Assembly (NCBI RefSeq): GCF_011765465.1
Contig: NZ_CP050265.1
Location: forward strand, 2,447,501-2,511,500
DNA: 64,000 nt
Direction: 5' to 3'
From: Erythrobacter sp.
GTDB lineage: Bacteria > Pseudomonadota > Alphaproteobacteria > Sphingomonadales > Sphingomonadaceae
Position numbers and translations under genes: made by a program. This document shows, in pieces, positions 47,608-55,393 of the stretch; position 1 is the first letter of the stretch; the number at the start of each line of letters is the position of its first letter. Below the pieces are notes generated by a model. That model was not told where the DNA came from. It did no database searches and was given only the letters and a program-made list of their open reading frames with translations.

Positions 47608-49035
47608 TTAATCCCACCCCAGCGCCTTGCGGATGATCTCGTAGATCACGTTCTGCTCGATCACGCCGCGCGCGCGGGTCGCGCCGGGGCCGGTGGCGTA
47701 GAGCGCGACGTCCTCGCCCGCGTGGGTCTCGCTGCCGAGCGGGATAGTCGCCTGCTGCTGCGCCTCCAGCCCCGTTTCGGGCATCGGGCGTTCGGCCATG
47801 CCCGCAATCGCACCCGGGCCGTTGCCATATCCGAGCGTCGTGTAGGGCTTGCCGTCCGAGGCGATGATCGGCTCCTCCTCGCTGCCCGTCTCGCCTGCGG
47901 GCGGGACGACGAGGCCGAGGATGTCGTTCCCGCGCCGGGGATAGCCCGCGATGGTGAAGACGTGGCTGTGATCGGCGGTGACGAGGATCAGGGTTTCTTC
48001 CGGGTCGGTGTGCTCGACGGCATAGCGGATCGCGCGGGCGAACTCGACCGCTTCCTCGAGCGCATAGCCCGCCTTGCCCGCGTGGTGGGCGTGGTCGATC
48101 CGGCCGCTTTCGACCATCAGGTAGAACCCGTCGGGATCGCGCTCCAGCCGCTCGATCGCCTGCGCGGTCATGCCGGTGAGCGTCGGTTCGGTGGAGCCTT
48201 CGCGGCGCTCGGCCTCGTAGGTCATGTGGCTCGGCGAGAAGAGGCCCAGCACCGGCCTGCCCGCGGGCGCGGCGGTCAGTTCGGCGGCGGTGCGGGCGAT
48301 GGTCCCGCCGGTCCGCGCGGCCCATGCGGCGGGCAGGTCCGCTCCCGCATCGGCCCGCGCCCCGCCCTTGTCGCGCCCGAAGAACACGGCCGAGCCGCCG
48401 CCCAGCGCCACGTCCCAGTCAGCCTCGACGAGCTGGGTCGCGATGTCCTTGCAGCCGTATTGCGCTTCGGCCTCGGGCACGGCGGCTTCCCAGTCGCGGT
48501 CGGCGCTCCTCGCATAGACGCTGGCAGGCGTCGCATGGGTGATCCGCGCGGTCGAGACGATGCCCAATGCAAGCCCCTTCTCCTTCGCCTCCTCGCCCAG
48601 CAGCGGGAGCGGGTGGGCGAGCGCATCGCGGCACGATCCGCGCACCGCGTCCGGCCCGATGCCGAGCACGCCCATGCGGGTCTTCTTGCCCGAATGCATC
48701 GCCGTCGCGGTCCCGGCGCTGTCGGGAACCTGCGCATTGGTGTTGTAGGTCTTAACCAGCGCGACATTGGGGAAGGTCTCGAACACGAGCGCATTGTCCT
48801 CGCCCGGCTCCCCGCGCTTCTGGCCTTCGTAGATGCGCGCGGCGGTGACGGTCGAGATGCCCATCCCGTCGCCGATGAAGAGGATGACGTTCTTCGCGCG
48901 CGCCTCGGCGATGCCGCCCTCGGTCGTCACGGTTCCGGGATCGCCCTCGGCGTAGTTGTAGTTGTTCGTCGTCGTGCACGCAGCCAGCGGCAGGGCGGCG
49001 GCGGCAAGAGCGATCAGCGGGCGAAGCTTTCTCAT
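47608..49035 (-). CDS. Alkaline phosphatase, PhoA superfamily, predicted lipoprotein
   Basis: This 475-residue metalloenzyme releases inorganic phosphate from phosphomonoesters. The N-terminus carries a lipobox, LPLAACTTTNN, so it should be membrane-anchored. The fold starts NVILFIGDGMGISTVTAARI; the nucleophile serine is in VPDSAGTATAMHSGKKT (about residue 108). Metal ligands are in MVESGRIDHAHHAGKAGYAL and LVTADHSHVFTIAGYPRRG. A G in place of the VTD-S-A form is not seen; the active site looks intact. AAGGAGA precedes the ATG. No convincing Pho box lies upstream, only one half-site. Confidence 0.92.
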   Translation of the reverse strand: MRKLRPLIALAAAALPLAACTTTNNYNYAEGDPGTVTTEGGIAEARAKNVILFIGDGMGISTVTAARIYEGQKRGEPGEDNALVFETFPNVALVKTYNTNAQVPDSAGTATAMHSGKKTRMGVLGIGPDAVRGSCRDALAHPLPLLGEEAKEKGLALGIVSTARITHATPASVYARSADRDWEAAVPEAEAQYGCKDIATQLVEADWDVALGGGSAVFFGRDKGGARADAGADLPAAWAARTGGTIARTAAELTAAPAGRPVLGLFSPSHMTYEAERREGSTEPTLTGMTAQAIERLERDPDGFYLMVESGRIDHAHHAGKAGYALEEAVEFARAIRYAVEHTDPEETLILVTADHSHVFTIAGYPRRGNDILGLVVPPAGETGSEEEPIIASDGKPYTTLGYGNGPGAIAGMAERPMPETGLEAQQQATIPLGSETHAGEDVALYATGPGATRARGVIEQNVIYEIIRKALGWD

Positions 49036-49155
49036 GGGGTCGTCTCCTTGTCGCCCCGCGCTATCGGCAAGCAATGTGACCGTAAAGGGACGCTTGCCGG
49101 GAGAGCGGCGCCGCGCGCGCTGGATTTTGCCCGCGCCCCCGCCTAAGTCCGCCCC

Positions 49156-49944
49156 ATGCTGTCTGTCGCCACCTGGAACATCAACTCGGTCCGCCTGCGC
49201 CTGCCGCTCGTGCAGCGCTATCTCGAGGAACACTCGCCCGACATCCTGTGCCTGCAGGAGATCAAGTGCCAGGAGGACCAGTTCCCTGCCGCCGCATTGG
49301 CCGAAATGGGCTATGAGCACCAGGCGATCTGCGGACAGAAGGGCTATCACGGCGTCGCCACCGTCTCCCGCGTGCCGATCCGCGAGGTCACGCGCCACGA
49401 CTGGCAGGACAATGGCGAAGCGCGCCATGTCGGGGTCGAGGTGTTGGGGCGCGACGTCTTTCTCGAGAACGTCTACGTCCCCGCCGGCGGCGACGTGCCC
49501 GACCGCGAAGTGAACGCCAAATTCGGGCAGAAGCTCGATTTTCTCGAACGCATGGCGCGCTGGGCGGACGCTCTCGACAAGCCCACGCTGATCGTCGGCG
49601 ATTTCAACATCGCCCCGCTCGAATCCGACGTGTGGAGCCACAAGCAATTGCTCAAGGTCGTGAGCCACACGCCCATCGAGGTCGAGGCATTGGACCGTTT
49701 CCGCGAGGCCCACGGCTGGGTCGATATCGGGCGCGAGCACGTGCCGCACCCCGAACGCTATTACAGCTGGTGGTCCTACCGGAATCCCAACTGGAAGACC
49801 AACGACAAGGGGCGACGGCTCGACCACGTATGGGCCTCGCCCGCCCTTGCCGCGCAGGCCCGGCGCCACGCGGTGCTGGAGGAGGCGCGCGACTGGGAAA
49901 AGCCGTCGGACCACGTGCCGATCCTCACCGGGTTCGACGTGTGA
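49156..49944 (+). CDS. xth: Exodeoxyribonuclease III
   Basis: This 262-residue Mg-dependent AP endonuclease / 3'-5' exonuclease acts in base-excision repair. The EEP-fold motifs are present: ATWNINSVRLRL, LQEIKCQEDQFP, NVYVPAGG, LIVGDFNIAPLESDVW, YYSWWSYR, RLDHVWASP and the catalytic SDHVPILTGF. The first ATG after a CCGCCCC leader is used. Its stop overlaps the ribA start (GTGTGA), though the functions are unrelated. Confidence 0.94.
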   Translation: MLSVATWNINSVRLRLPLVQRYLEEHSPDILCLQEIKCQEDQFPAAALAEMGYEHQAICGQKGYHGVATVSRVPIREVTRHDWQDNGEARHVGVEVLGRDVFLENVYVPAGGDVPDREVNAKFGQKLDFLERMARWADALDKPTLIVGDFNIAPLESDVWSHKQLLKVVSHTPIEVEALDRFREAHGWVDIGREHVPHPERYYSWWSYRNPNWKTNDKGRRLDHVWASPALAAQARRHAVLEEARDWEKPSDHVPILTGFDV

Positions 49945-51026
49945 GCCAGCCGGGCGCACCGTCCCCGGAACGCCGCGCGGCGCAGGCGGTCGATGCGCTG
50001 CGCCACGGCTGGCCGCTCGTATTCGGGGAAGGGCCGGACGCGGTGACGCTGCTGCCGATCGAAACCGCCATCGCGAGCGGGGCGACTTCGGGGCGGCTGC
50101 TCATCTCCGCCGCGCGCGCTGCGACCCTGAAACTCGCCAACCAGCGCGAGGCCGCCGTGCCCCATGCACCCGTCCTCATCCACGGGGGCGAGCCCTTCAC
50201 GCTGGCCGACGCGACCCCCATCGCCGACCCCGCGCTCGACCTCGCCAATCCGCTCAAGGGCCCGTTCCGCGCCGAGCCGCTGGCGTGGGAGGAAACCGCG
50301 CGCACCGCGATGGAACTCGCCCGGATCGCAGGCATCCTGCCGGCCTTCATGGTCGATCCGGAGGACGCGGGCGAGCCGCATCCGCTGCTCGCCGAAGACC
50401 TCGCCGCCTACAGCGAAGCGGCGCGGCTGCGCATCGTCACCCGCGCGCGGCTTCCCATCGCGGCGAGCGAGACCTGCGAGATCGTCGCCTTCCGCTCCCC
50501 CGCCGACACGCGCGAACACGTCGCGCTCATCGTGGGCAAGCAATCGGGCGAGACGGCGCCGTTGGTTAGGCTCCATTCGGAATGCCTCACCGGCGACATC
50601 CTCGGCAGCCTGAAATGCGATTGCGGGCCGCAGCTCGACGCGGCGCTCCACGCGATGGCCAAGGAAGCGCGCGAGAAGGACGGGTGGGGCATCCTGCTCT
50701 ATCTCAGGCAGGAGGGGCGCGGGATCGGGCTGGTCAACAAGCTGCGCGCCTACCGGCTGCAGGACCAGGGCTTCGACACGGTCGAGGCCAACCAGCGGCT
50801 CGGCCTGCCCGACGAGGCGCGCGACTTCCCCACCGCCGCGCGGATGCTCGACCTGCTCGGCGCGGGCGCGATCCGGCTGCTCACCAACAACCCGGCCAAG
50901 GTCGAGGCGCTGGAGGCGGCGGGAATCGCGGTCGCGGAAAGGGTCGCGCACCAGCTGCCCGAAAACCCCCACAACGCGCGCTATCTTGCGACCAAGCGCG
51001 ACCGGTCGGGGCACCTCCTCACATGA
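49941..51026 (+). CDS. ribA: GTP cyclohydrolase II with N-terminal extension
   Basis: GTP cyclohydrolase II opens GTP to start riboflavin synthesis. The C-terminal ~190 residues are complete: VALIVGKQSGETAPLVRLHS, zinc cysteines in SECLTGDILGSLKCDCGPQL, YLRQEGRGIGLVNKLRAY, and IRLLTNNPAKVEALEAAGI. The first ~150 residues are extra; in layout (LRHGWPLVFGEG, MELARIAGILPAFMVDPEDA) they look like a decayed DHBP-synthase domain without its acidic active-site residues. The start is GTG 49941. The short 361-residue form is common in sphingomonads. It overlaps the GNAT gene. Confidence 0.92.
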   Translation: MSQPGAPSPERRAAQAVDALRHGWPLVFGEGPDAVTLLPIETAIASGATSGRLLISAARAATLKLANQREAAVPHAPVLIHGGEPFTLADATPIADPALDLANPLKGPFRAEPLAWEETARTAMELARIAGILPAFMVDPEDAGEPHPLLAEDLAAYSEAARLRIVTRARLPIAASETCEIVAFRSPADTREHVALIVGKQSGETAPLVRLHSECLTGDILGSLKCDCGPQLDAALHAMAKEAREKDGWGILLYLRQEGRGIGLVNKLRAYRLQDQGFDTVEANQRLGLPDEARDFPTAARMLDLLGAGAIRLLTNNPAKVEALEAAGIAVAERVAHQLPENPHNARYLATKRDRSGHLLT

Positions 51027-51547
51027 GCGACATCACGATCCGCCCCGAACGCGCGGGCGAGGAAGCCGCGATCCGCGCGATGGTGAGGCGCGCCTTCGTC
51101 GGCCACGCCTATTCCGACGGCGACGAGCAGGACGTGATCGATCGCCTGCGCGCCGACGGCGACCTCTTGCTCTCGCTCGTCGCGGTGGAGGACGGCGCGA
51201 TCATCGGGCAGGCGACCTATTCCCCCGCGCTGCTGGAGAACGGCGAGGAAGGCTGGGTCGTGCTCGGCCCGGTCGCGGTCGATCCGGCCCACCAGGGCAA
51301 GGGGCTGGGCCGCCGCCTGATCGAGGCTGGCGAGGCGATCATGCGCGAGCGAGGCGCGAGGGGCATCACCGTGCTCGGCGATCCCGAACTCTACACGCAT
51401 TTCGGCTTCAGGCAGGACACGCCGATGTGGCTCGCGGGCGAACTCGGCTGGGCGTTCCAGGTGAAAAGCCTCGGCCCGCCGATCCCCGCGACCGAGCAGC
51501 GCTACGTGCGCGCCTTCGACCCGCCCGAAAGCGAGAGCGCGTCCTAG
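51023..51547 (+). CDS. GNAT-family N-acetyltransferase
   Basis: This 174-residue acetyltransferase resembles the YhbS group. The acetyl-CoA pyrophosphate loop is VDPAHQGKGLGRRLIEAGE (about residues 88-106), preceded by GWVVLGPVAV and followed by GITVLGDPELYTHFGFR, which is typical of YhbS. Its ATG overlaps the ribA stop (ATGA). The substrate is unknown; proteins and small amines are both possible. Confidence 0.85.
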   Translation: MSDITIRPERAGEEAAIRAMVRRAFVGHAYSDGDEQDVIDRLRADGDLLLSLVAVEDGAIIGQATYSPALLENGEEGWVVLGPVAVDPAHQGKGLGRRLIEAGEAIMRERGARGITVLGDPELYTHFGFRQDTPMWLAGELGWAFQVKSLGPPIPATEQRYVRAFDPPESESAS

Positions 51548-51635
51548 CGCTCGCTCTGCCTCCGCAAGCCCACGGCGGTCTTTCGCGCGCCGCCGCCTTC
51601 GGCTAGCGTCGCGACGGAAGAACGGGGGGAAATCA

Positions 51636-52319
51636 ATGCGACACATCATCCTTGCGCTCGCGCTCGTGTTCGGGCTCGGCAACGCGCAGGCTTCGATCGA
51701 GGATCTGTATCAGGCCGAGGACTACGACGCGGCACTGGCGCAGGCCCGGCAAGAGGCGGCTGCAGGCGATCCAAAGGCGCATGACTGGCTCGGCTGGATG
51801 ATCGAGCAGGGCCGCGGCACCGAGCCCGACCCGCAGGCCGCTGCCGAACATTACCGCGTCGCCGCCGCCGCCGGGCGCAACCATGCGCGCTGGCGGCTGG
51901 GCGTGCTGATGGACGAAGGCAGGATCGCCGGCGGCTCCGGGCAGGCGGTGGCGCTGTTCAGGCTGGCCGCGGCGGAGAATTACGCCAACGCGCTCGTCAG
52001 CCTCGGCGTGATGCACGCGACCGGGCGCGGGACGCCGAAGGATTTCGATGCGGCCTATGCCAGCTACGAACGCGCCGCGCGGCTCGGCGATGCGGGCGGG
52101 ATGCGCGGGGTCGCGGTGATGCATTACCTCGGCGAGGGCCGTCCGGTCGACAAGGCGGAGGCCGCCGCGTGGTTCCTGCTTTCCGCCGCGCTCGGCAACG
52201 AGGAAGCGCGGAGCAATGCCGAACAGGTGGCGGGCGAACTGGGCGCAGCCGATCTCGAAGGGGTCGAGGACCGCGCCTTCGCCATCGCGGCCGAGCTCGG
52301 CCTCGACATGGGAGAGTGA
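51636..52319 (+). CDS. Secreted Sel1-repeat protein
   Basis: This 227-residue exported protein has a short signal peptide (IILALALVFGLGNAQA). About five Sel1 helical repeats follow: DPKAHDWLGWMIEQGRG, NHARWRLGVLMDEGRI, YANALVSLGVMHATGRG, GMRGVAVMHYLGEGRPVDKA and EAAAWFLLSAALGNEEA. Such solenoids mediate protein-protein contacts, often in the periplasm or cell envelope. A GGGGGGAAA leader provides the ribosome binding site. No partner is evident. Confidence 0.87.
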   Translation: MRHIILALALVFGLGNAQASIEDLYQAEDYDAALAQARQEAAAGDPKAHDWLGWMIEQGRGTEPDPQAAAEHYRVAAAAGRNHARWRLGVLMDEGRIAGGSGQAVALFRLAAAENYANALVSLGVMHATGRGTPKDFDAAYASYERAARLGDAGGMRGVAVMHYLGEGRPVDKAEAAAWFLLSAALGNEEARSNAEQVAGELGAADLEGVEDRAFAIAAELGLDMGE

Positions 52320-52335
52320 GTCCGGCCTGTGCGGT

Positions 52336-53322
52336 TCAGCGCGCTTCGTAGTCCCTGATCCCCTCGGCAAGGCGGTTGCCCGACAGCGCCACCCGCTCGC
52401 CCGTCCAGTCGGCGAGGAAGGCGCTCGACCGCCTCAGACCGGGCACGAAGCGCGCCTCGTTGCCGGTGATCGAAAGCCCGTCGGAAGGATGCAGCCGGTC
52501 CTCCGCGCCCAGCGCGATGAAGGCCGAATAATTCTCCTTGTCGCGCCCCTGCACGAACCAGTTGCCCGCGATCCGCCCGCGCGTGCCGGCGGGAAGGTCG
52601 ATCATGTAATTCGTGGCGCTCCCGGCCGAATCGTCGAAGGAATTGCCCTCGATCACGTTCACCGCCGCGCGCGATTTGAGGTAGTGCCCGCCCGTGCCCT
52701 TTTCGAAACGGCTTTCGCGCACCGTGAGCTCGGGCACGTCCCCGACATAGATCGAATGCGCGCAGCCGGCGGAATTCTCGCACGTGCCGAGCCGGGTGAA
52801 GGTCGAACGCGTGATGTAGATCCGCGCATTGGGAACCACGCCCGTGAGCAGCCCCTGCTGGCTGTCGTCGAAGGTCGTGAAGGCGACGTTGAGCGCGCCA
52901 TTCTCAAGCCGAATGCCCGCCCCGTTGCCGTCGCCCACGTATATGCCGCGCAGCACCAGTCCCTTCACCTCGGCGCCGTCTCCGCGCAGGACCAGCGCCG
53001 CCTTGCCCTCGCACGCACGCCCTTCGAGCACGGCGCTGCCGTATTCCCGCGCCTCGTAGGTGACGATCCCCGCCCTTTGCACCGCGCACTGGCGATAGCG
53101 CCCCGGCGCGATGACGACCGTGCCGCGCGCGCGCCCGATCGCGTCCACCGCCTGCTGCAGGCTCGCAAAAGAGCGCCCCGTCTCCTTCACCGTAAAGGGC
53201 CGGTCCGCCTCCTGCGCGAACAGCGCGGCGAAGGGGATCGCAAGCACCGCCAGCGCCGCGGTGGCGGCAATGGCGAGGGCGGAGGGCCGGCGGGGCGGCG
53301 ACAAGGCGTGGGTGCGGGTCAT
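52336..53322 (-). CDS. Exported right-handed beta-helix protein
   Basis: This 328-residue protein has an N-terminal membrane segment or uncleaved signal (LAIAATAALAVLAIPFAALFA). After a pectate-lyase-like opening, FASLQQAVDAIGRARGTVVI, it runs through repeated short strands with N/D-rich turns (VTYEAREYGSAVLEGRACEG, ARIYITRSTFTRLGTCENSA, VNVIEGNSFDDSAGSATNYM). This fits a parallel beta-helix seen in polysaccharide lyases and epimerases. Catalytic residues cannot be assigned, so polysaccharide binding or cleavage is only a possibility. Confidence 0.75.
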   Translation of the reverse strand: MTRTHALSPPRRPSALAIAATAALAVLAIPFAALFAQEADRPFTVKETGRSFASLQQAVDAIGRARGTVVIAPGRYRQCAVQRAGIVTYEAREYGSAVLEGRACEGKAALVLRGDGAEVKGLVLRGIYVGDGNGAGIRLENGALNVAFTTFDDSQQGLLTGVVPNARIYITRSTFTRLGTCENSAGCAHSIYVGDVPELTVRESRFEKGTGGHYLKSRAAVNVIEGNSFDDSAGSATNYMIDLPAGTRGRIAGNWFVQGRDKENYSAFIALGAEDRLHPSDGLSITGNEARFVPGLRRSSAFLADWTGERVALSGNRLAEGIRDYEAR

Positions 53323-53452
53323 GCGCGCGATTCTACGAGCGACAGGTTAATCGCCGTCTAACCAAGCGCGCGCCCCTCACATTCGCACTTGGCCTTTGCG
53401 CCCCGCCTTGGCTACACCCGCTCGCGCAATTCACCCGGAGGAGGATGACCAG

Positions 53453-53779
53453 ATGAAAAAGACCATGGCCGCCGCCGCGCTCGGCGGTTTCGCGCTGACG
53501 CTCGCGGCCTGCGGCGGGACCGACAACGCGGCCGAGGACGCAGGGGCCGAAACCGTCGAAGCCCCGGCCGAGGAAGCCCTGTCGGACGTGACCGAGGAAC
53601 CGGTCGCGGACCCGGACCTCGCCGAGCCGGTCGAGGCCGAAACGCCCGCTCCGGTGAGCGAGGAGACCGCGAACGAAGCCGCCGACAACGCCGCCGCCGA
53701 CGCGGCCGAGATCGAAGCGATGCTCGGCGATGTCGAAGCGACCGCCGAGGCCGCGCGCAGCGAGCTCGAAGGCGAGTAA
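53453..53779 (+). CDS. Small acidic lipoprotein
   Basis: This 108-residue lipoprotein has the signal MKKTMAAAALGGFALTLAAC. The mature part is almost entirely Ala, Glu, Asp, Pro and Val (PAEEALSDVTEEPVADPDLA), with no sign of a folded enzyme, so it may be a disordered spacer on the membrane. GGAGGAGG lies about nine bases before the ATG. Its end overlaps the next lipoprotein by 50 bases in another frame. Confidence 0.75.
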   Translation: MKKTMAAAALGGFALTLAACGGTDNAAEDAGAETVEAPAEEALSDVTEEPVADPDLAEPVEAETPAPVSEETANEAADNAAADAAEIEAMLGDVEATAEAARSELEGE

Positions 53780-54005
53780 GCCCGCCATCACCCGCCCCGC
53801 CTGCCTCGCCCTTCTCGCCTCCCTCGCGCTCGCCGCCTGCGACGAGGCGCAAGGGCCGCCGACCGGCGTGAGCGAGGGCGAGGCCAAGGCGCTCGAGGAC
53901 GCCGCCGAAATGCTCGAGGCCGAGCGCCTGCCCGAAGGCGTCGTCCCCGGGACCGAGGCGGCGCCCCCTGCACCCGAAATGCCCGAAGCCTCGCCCGAAG
54001 ACTGA
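53730..54005 (+). CDS. Small acidic lipoprotein overlapping the previous gene
   Basis: This 91-residue product has a basic N-terminus (MSKRPPRPRAASSKASK) and lipobox LASLALAAC, then a short Glu/Pro/Ala-rich tail. The only good start is ATG 53730, so the first 17 codons lie inside the previous gene's 3' end. The tail resembles the preceding lipoprotein in composition but not sequence. Expression is supported mainly by the convincing lipobox. Confidence 0.6.
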   Translation: MSKRPPRPRAASSKASKPAITRPACLALLASLALAACDEAQGPPTGVSEGEAKALEDAAEMLEAERLPEGVVPGTEAAPPAPEMPEASPED

Positions 54006-54033
54006 CCCGAATACCAGCAACCGAGACCCATTT

Positions 54034-55239
54034 ATGAACGCCCCCATCGCAAACCCCGCCCGCACCAATCCCGGAATGGACGAGGAAACCTTCGAGCAGT
54101 TCGCCGAGCAGCTCCAGCGCTATGTCCGCGAACGGCTGATCCCCGCGGAAAAGGACGTGATCGAAAACGACCGCGTGCCCGAGGATATCCTCAATGAAAT
54201 GCGCGAGATGGGCCTGTTCGGCATTTCCGTGCCCGAGGAATACGGCGGCGCGGGGCTCAACACCCGGCAATATGCGCGCGTCGTCAACATCATGAGCTAT
54301 GCCGCGCCCGCGTTTCGCTCGATCTTCTCGATCAATATCGGGATGTTCGCGAGCGCGCTGAAGAACGGCGGGACCGAGGCGCAGCGGCAGGAATGGTATC
54401 CCAAGCTGATCGAGGGCAAGATCGCCTGCTTCGGCCTGACCGAGCCGGGTTCGGGCAGCGACAGCGCGGCGATGCAGACCACCGCCGTGCCGGATCCGGA
54501 CGGCAATGGCTGGATTTTGAACGGCTCGAAACGCTACATCACCAACGCCCCTCATGCCGACGTCGCGCTGATCATGGCGCGCACCGAAAAGGAGGCGCTG
54601 CCCAAGAACGCGCACGTCTCGGCCTTCATCGTGCCGATGTCGACGCCGGGCATTTCGACCGGCTCGCCCGACAAGAAGATGGGGCAGGCCGGCTCGCACA
54701 TTTCCGACATCATGCTCGACGACGTGAAGGTGCCGGGCGATGCGCTGCTCGGCGGGGAGACGGGACAGGGCTTCCGCTTCGCCATGCAGAGCCTCGACAA
54801 CGGTCGCATTTCGGTCGGCGCGGCGGCGACCGCCTATGCCCGCCGCGCGCTCGATTCGGCGCTGCGCTATGCCAATGAGCGCAAGGCTTTCGGCGAGCCG
54901 ATCGCGCGCTTCCAGCTGATCCAGGCGATGCTCGCCGACAGCGAGACCGAGATCTACGCCGCCGAATGCATGATGAAGGATGTGACCGAGCGCGTCGACC
55001 GGGGTGAGAACACCATCGCCAAGGCCGCCGCCTTCAAGGTCTTCGCCTCCGAGATGTGCGGCCGCGTGGTCGACCGCGTGGTGCAGATCTACGGCGGGGC
55101 GGGGTATCTGGCCGAATACGACGCCGAGCGTTTCTATCGCGATGCGCGCATCTACCGCATTTACGAGGGCACGACGCAGATCCTCCAGCTCCAGATCGCC
55201 AAGCATATGCTGCGCGAATGGGAGGCGGTGCATGGCTGA
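54034..55239 (+). CDS. Acyl-CoA dehydrogenase
   Basis: This 401-residue flavoenzyme introduces an alpha,beta double bond into an acyl-CoA. FAD/substrate motifs are LTEPGSGSDSAAMQTTAVPD and GWILNGSKRYITNA; near the C-terminus RIYEGTTQILQLQIAKHML gives the usual catalytic-region pattern (Glu in YEGTTQ). It lacks the ivd-type GLDYER glutamate, having SLDNGRISVG instead. The gene opens a run of four acyl-CoA genes, so a beta-oxidation-like pathway is likely; the substrate is unknown. Confidence 0.9.
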   Translation: MNAPIANPARTNPGMDEETFEQFAEQLQRYVRERLIPAEKDVIENDRVPEDILNEMREMGLFGISVPEEYGGAGLNTRQYARVVNIMSYAAPAFRSIFSINIGMFASALKNGGTEAQRQEWYPKLIEGKIACFGLTEPGSGSDSAAMQTTAVPDPDGNGWILNGSKRYITNAPHADVALIMARTEKEALPKNAHVSAFIVPMSTPGISTGSPDKKMGQAGSHISDIMLDDVKVPGDALLGGETGQGFRFAMQSLDNGRISVGAAATAYARRALDSALRYANERKAFGEPIARFQLIQAMLADSETEIYAAECMMKDVTERVDRGENTIAKAAAFKVFASEMCGRVVDRVVQIYGGAGYLAEYDAERFYRDARIYRIYEGTTQILQLQIAKHMLREWEAVHG

Positions 55240-55243
55240 CACG

Positions 55244-55265
55244 CCGACGACATCCGTCGTCGGCT
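55244..55265 (+). repeat. Solo hairpin with CATCCG loop
   Basis: GCCGACGA and TCGTCGGC pair perfectly around CATCCG, starting five bases after the acyl-CoA dehydrogenase stop. The loop is identical to that of hairpin A in the four-hairpin repeats, but the rest of that element is absent. Confidence 0.55.
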
Positions 55266-55273
55266 AGTGCCGC

Positions 55274-55342
55274 GCCGCCCTCTCCCCACCCTTGCGCCCT
55301 TGAGGATACCATTCCGGGTGAAAGGGCGAGGGAGAGGGCGGC
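55274..55342. repeat. Nested palindromic intergenic element
   Basis: Perfect 13-base outer arms GCCGCCCTCTCCC (55274-55286) and GGGAGAGGGCGGC (55330-55342) enclose inner arms CGCCCTT (55295-55301) and AAGGGCG (55322-55328). It lies between the dehydrogenase and the CoA-transferase and could weaken read-through in the operon. Confidence 0.7.
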
Positions 55343-55393
55343 CCGGCATCGAGGATCGGCCGGATGCCCGATCCGCTCGCAACAGGGACTCCA

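Noticed and set aside
49036..49110. Pho box before the alkaline phosphatase
   Set aside because: Only one half-site (CGGTCAC on the minus strand) is acceptable; the partner at 11-base spacing matches 3 of 7.
55233..55268. Tiny frame MADTPTTSVVG after the dehydrogenase
   Set aside because: Eleven codons built from the CATCCG hairpin; no support as a gene.
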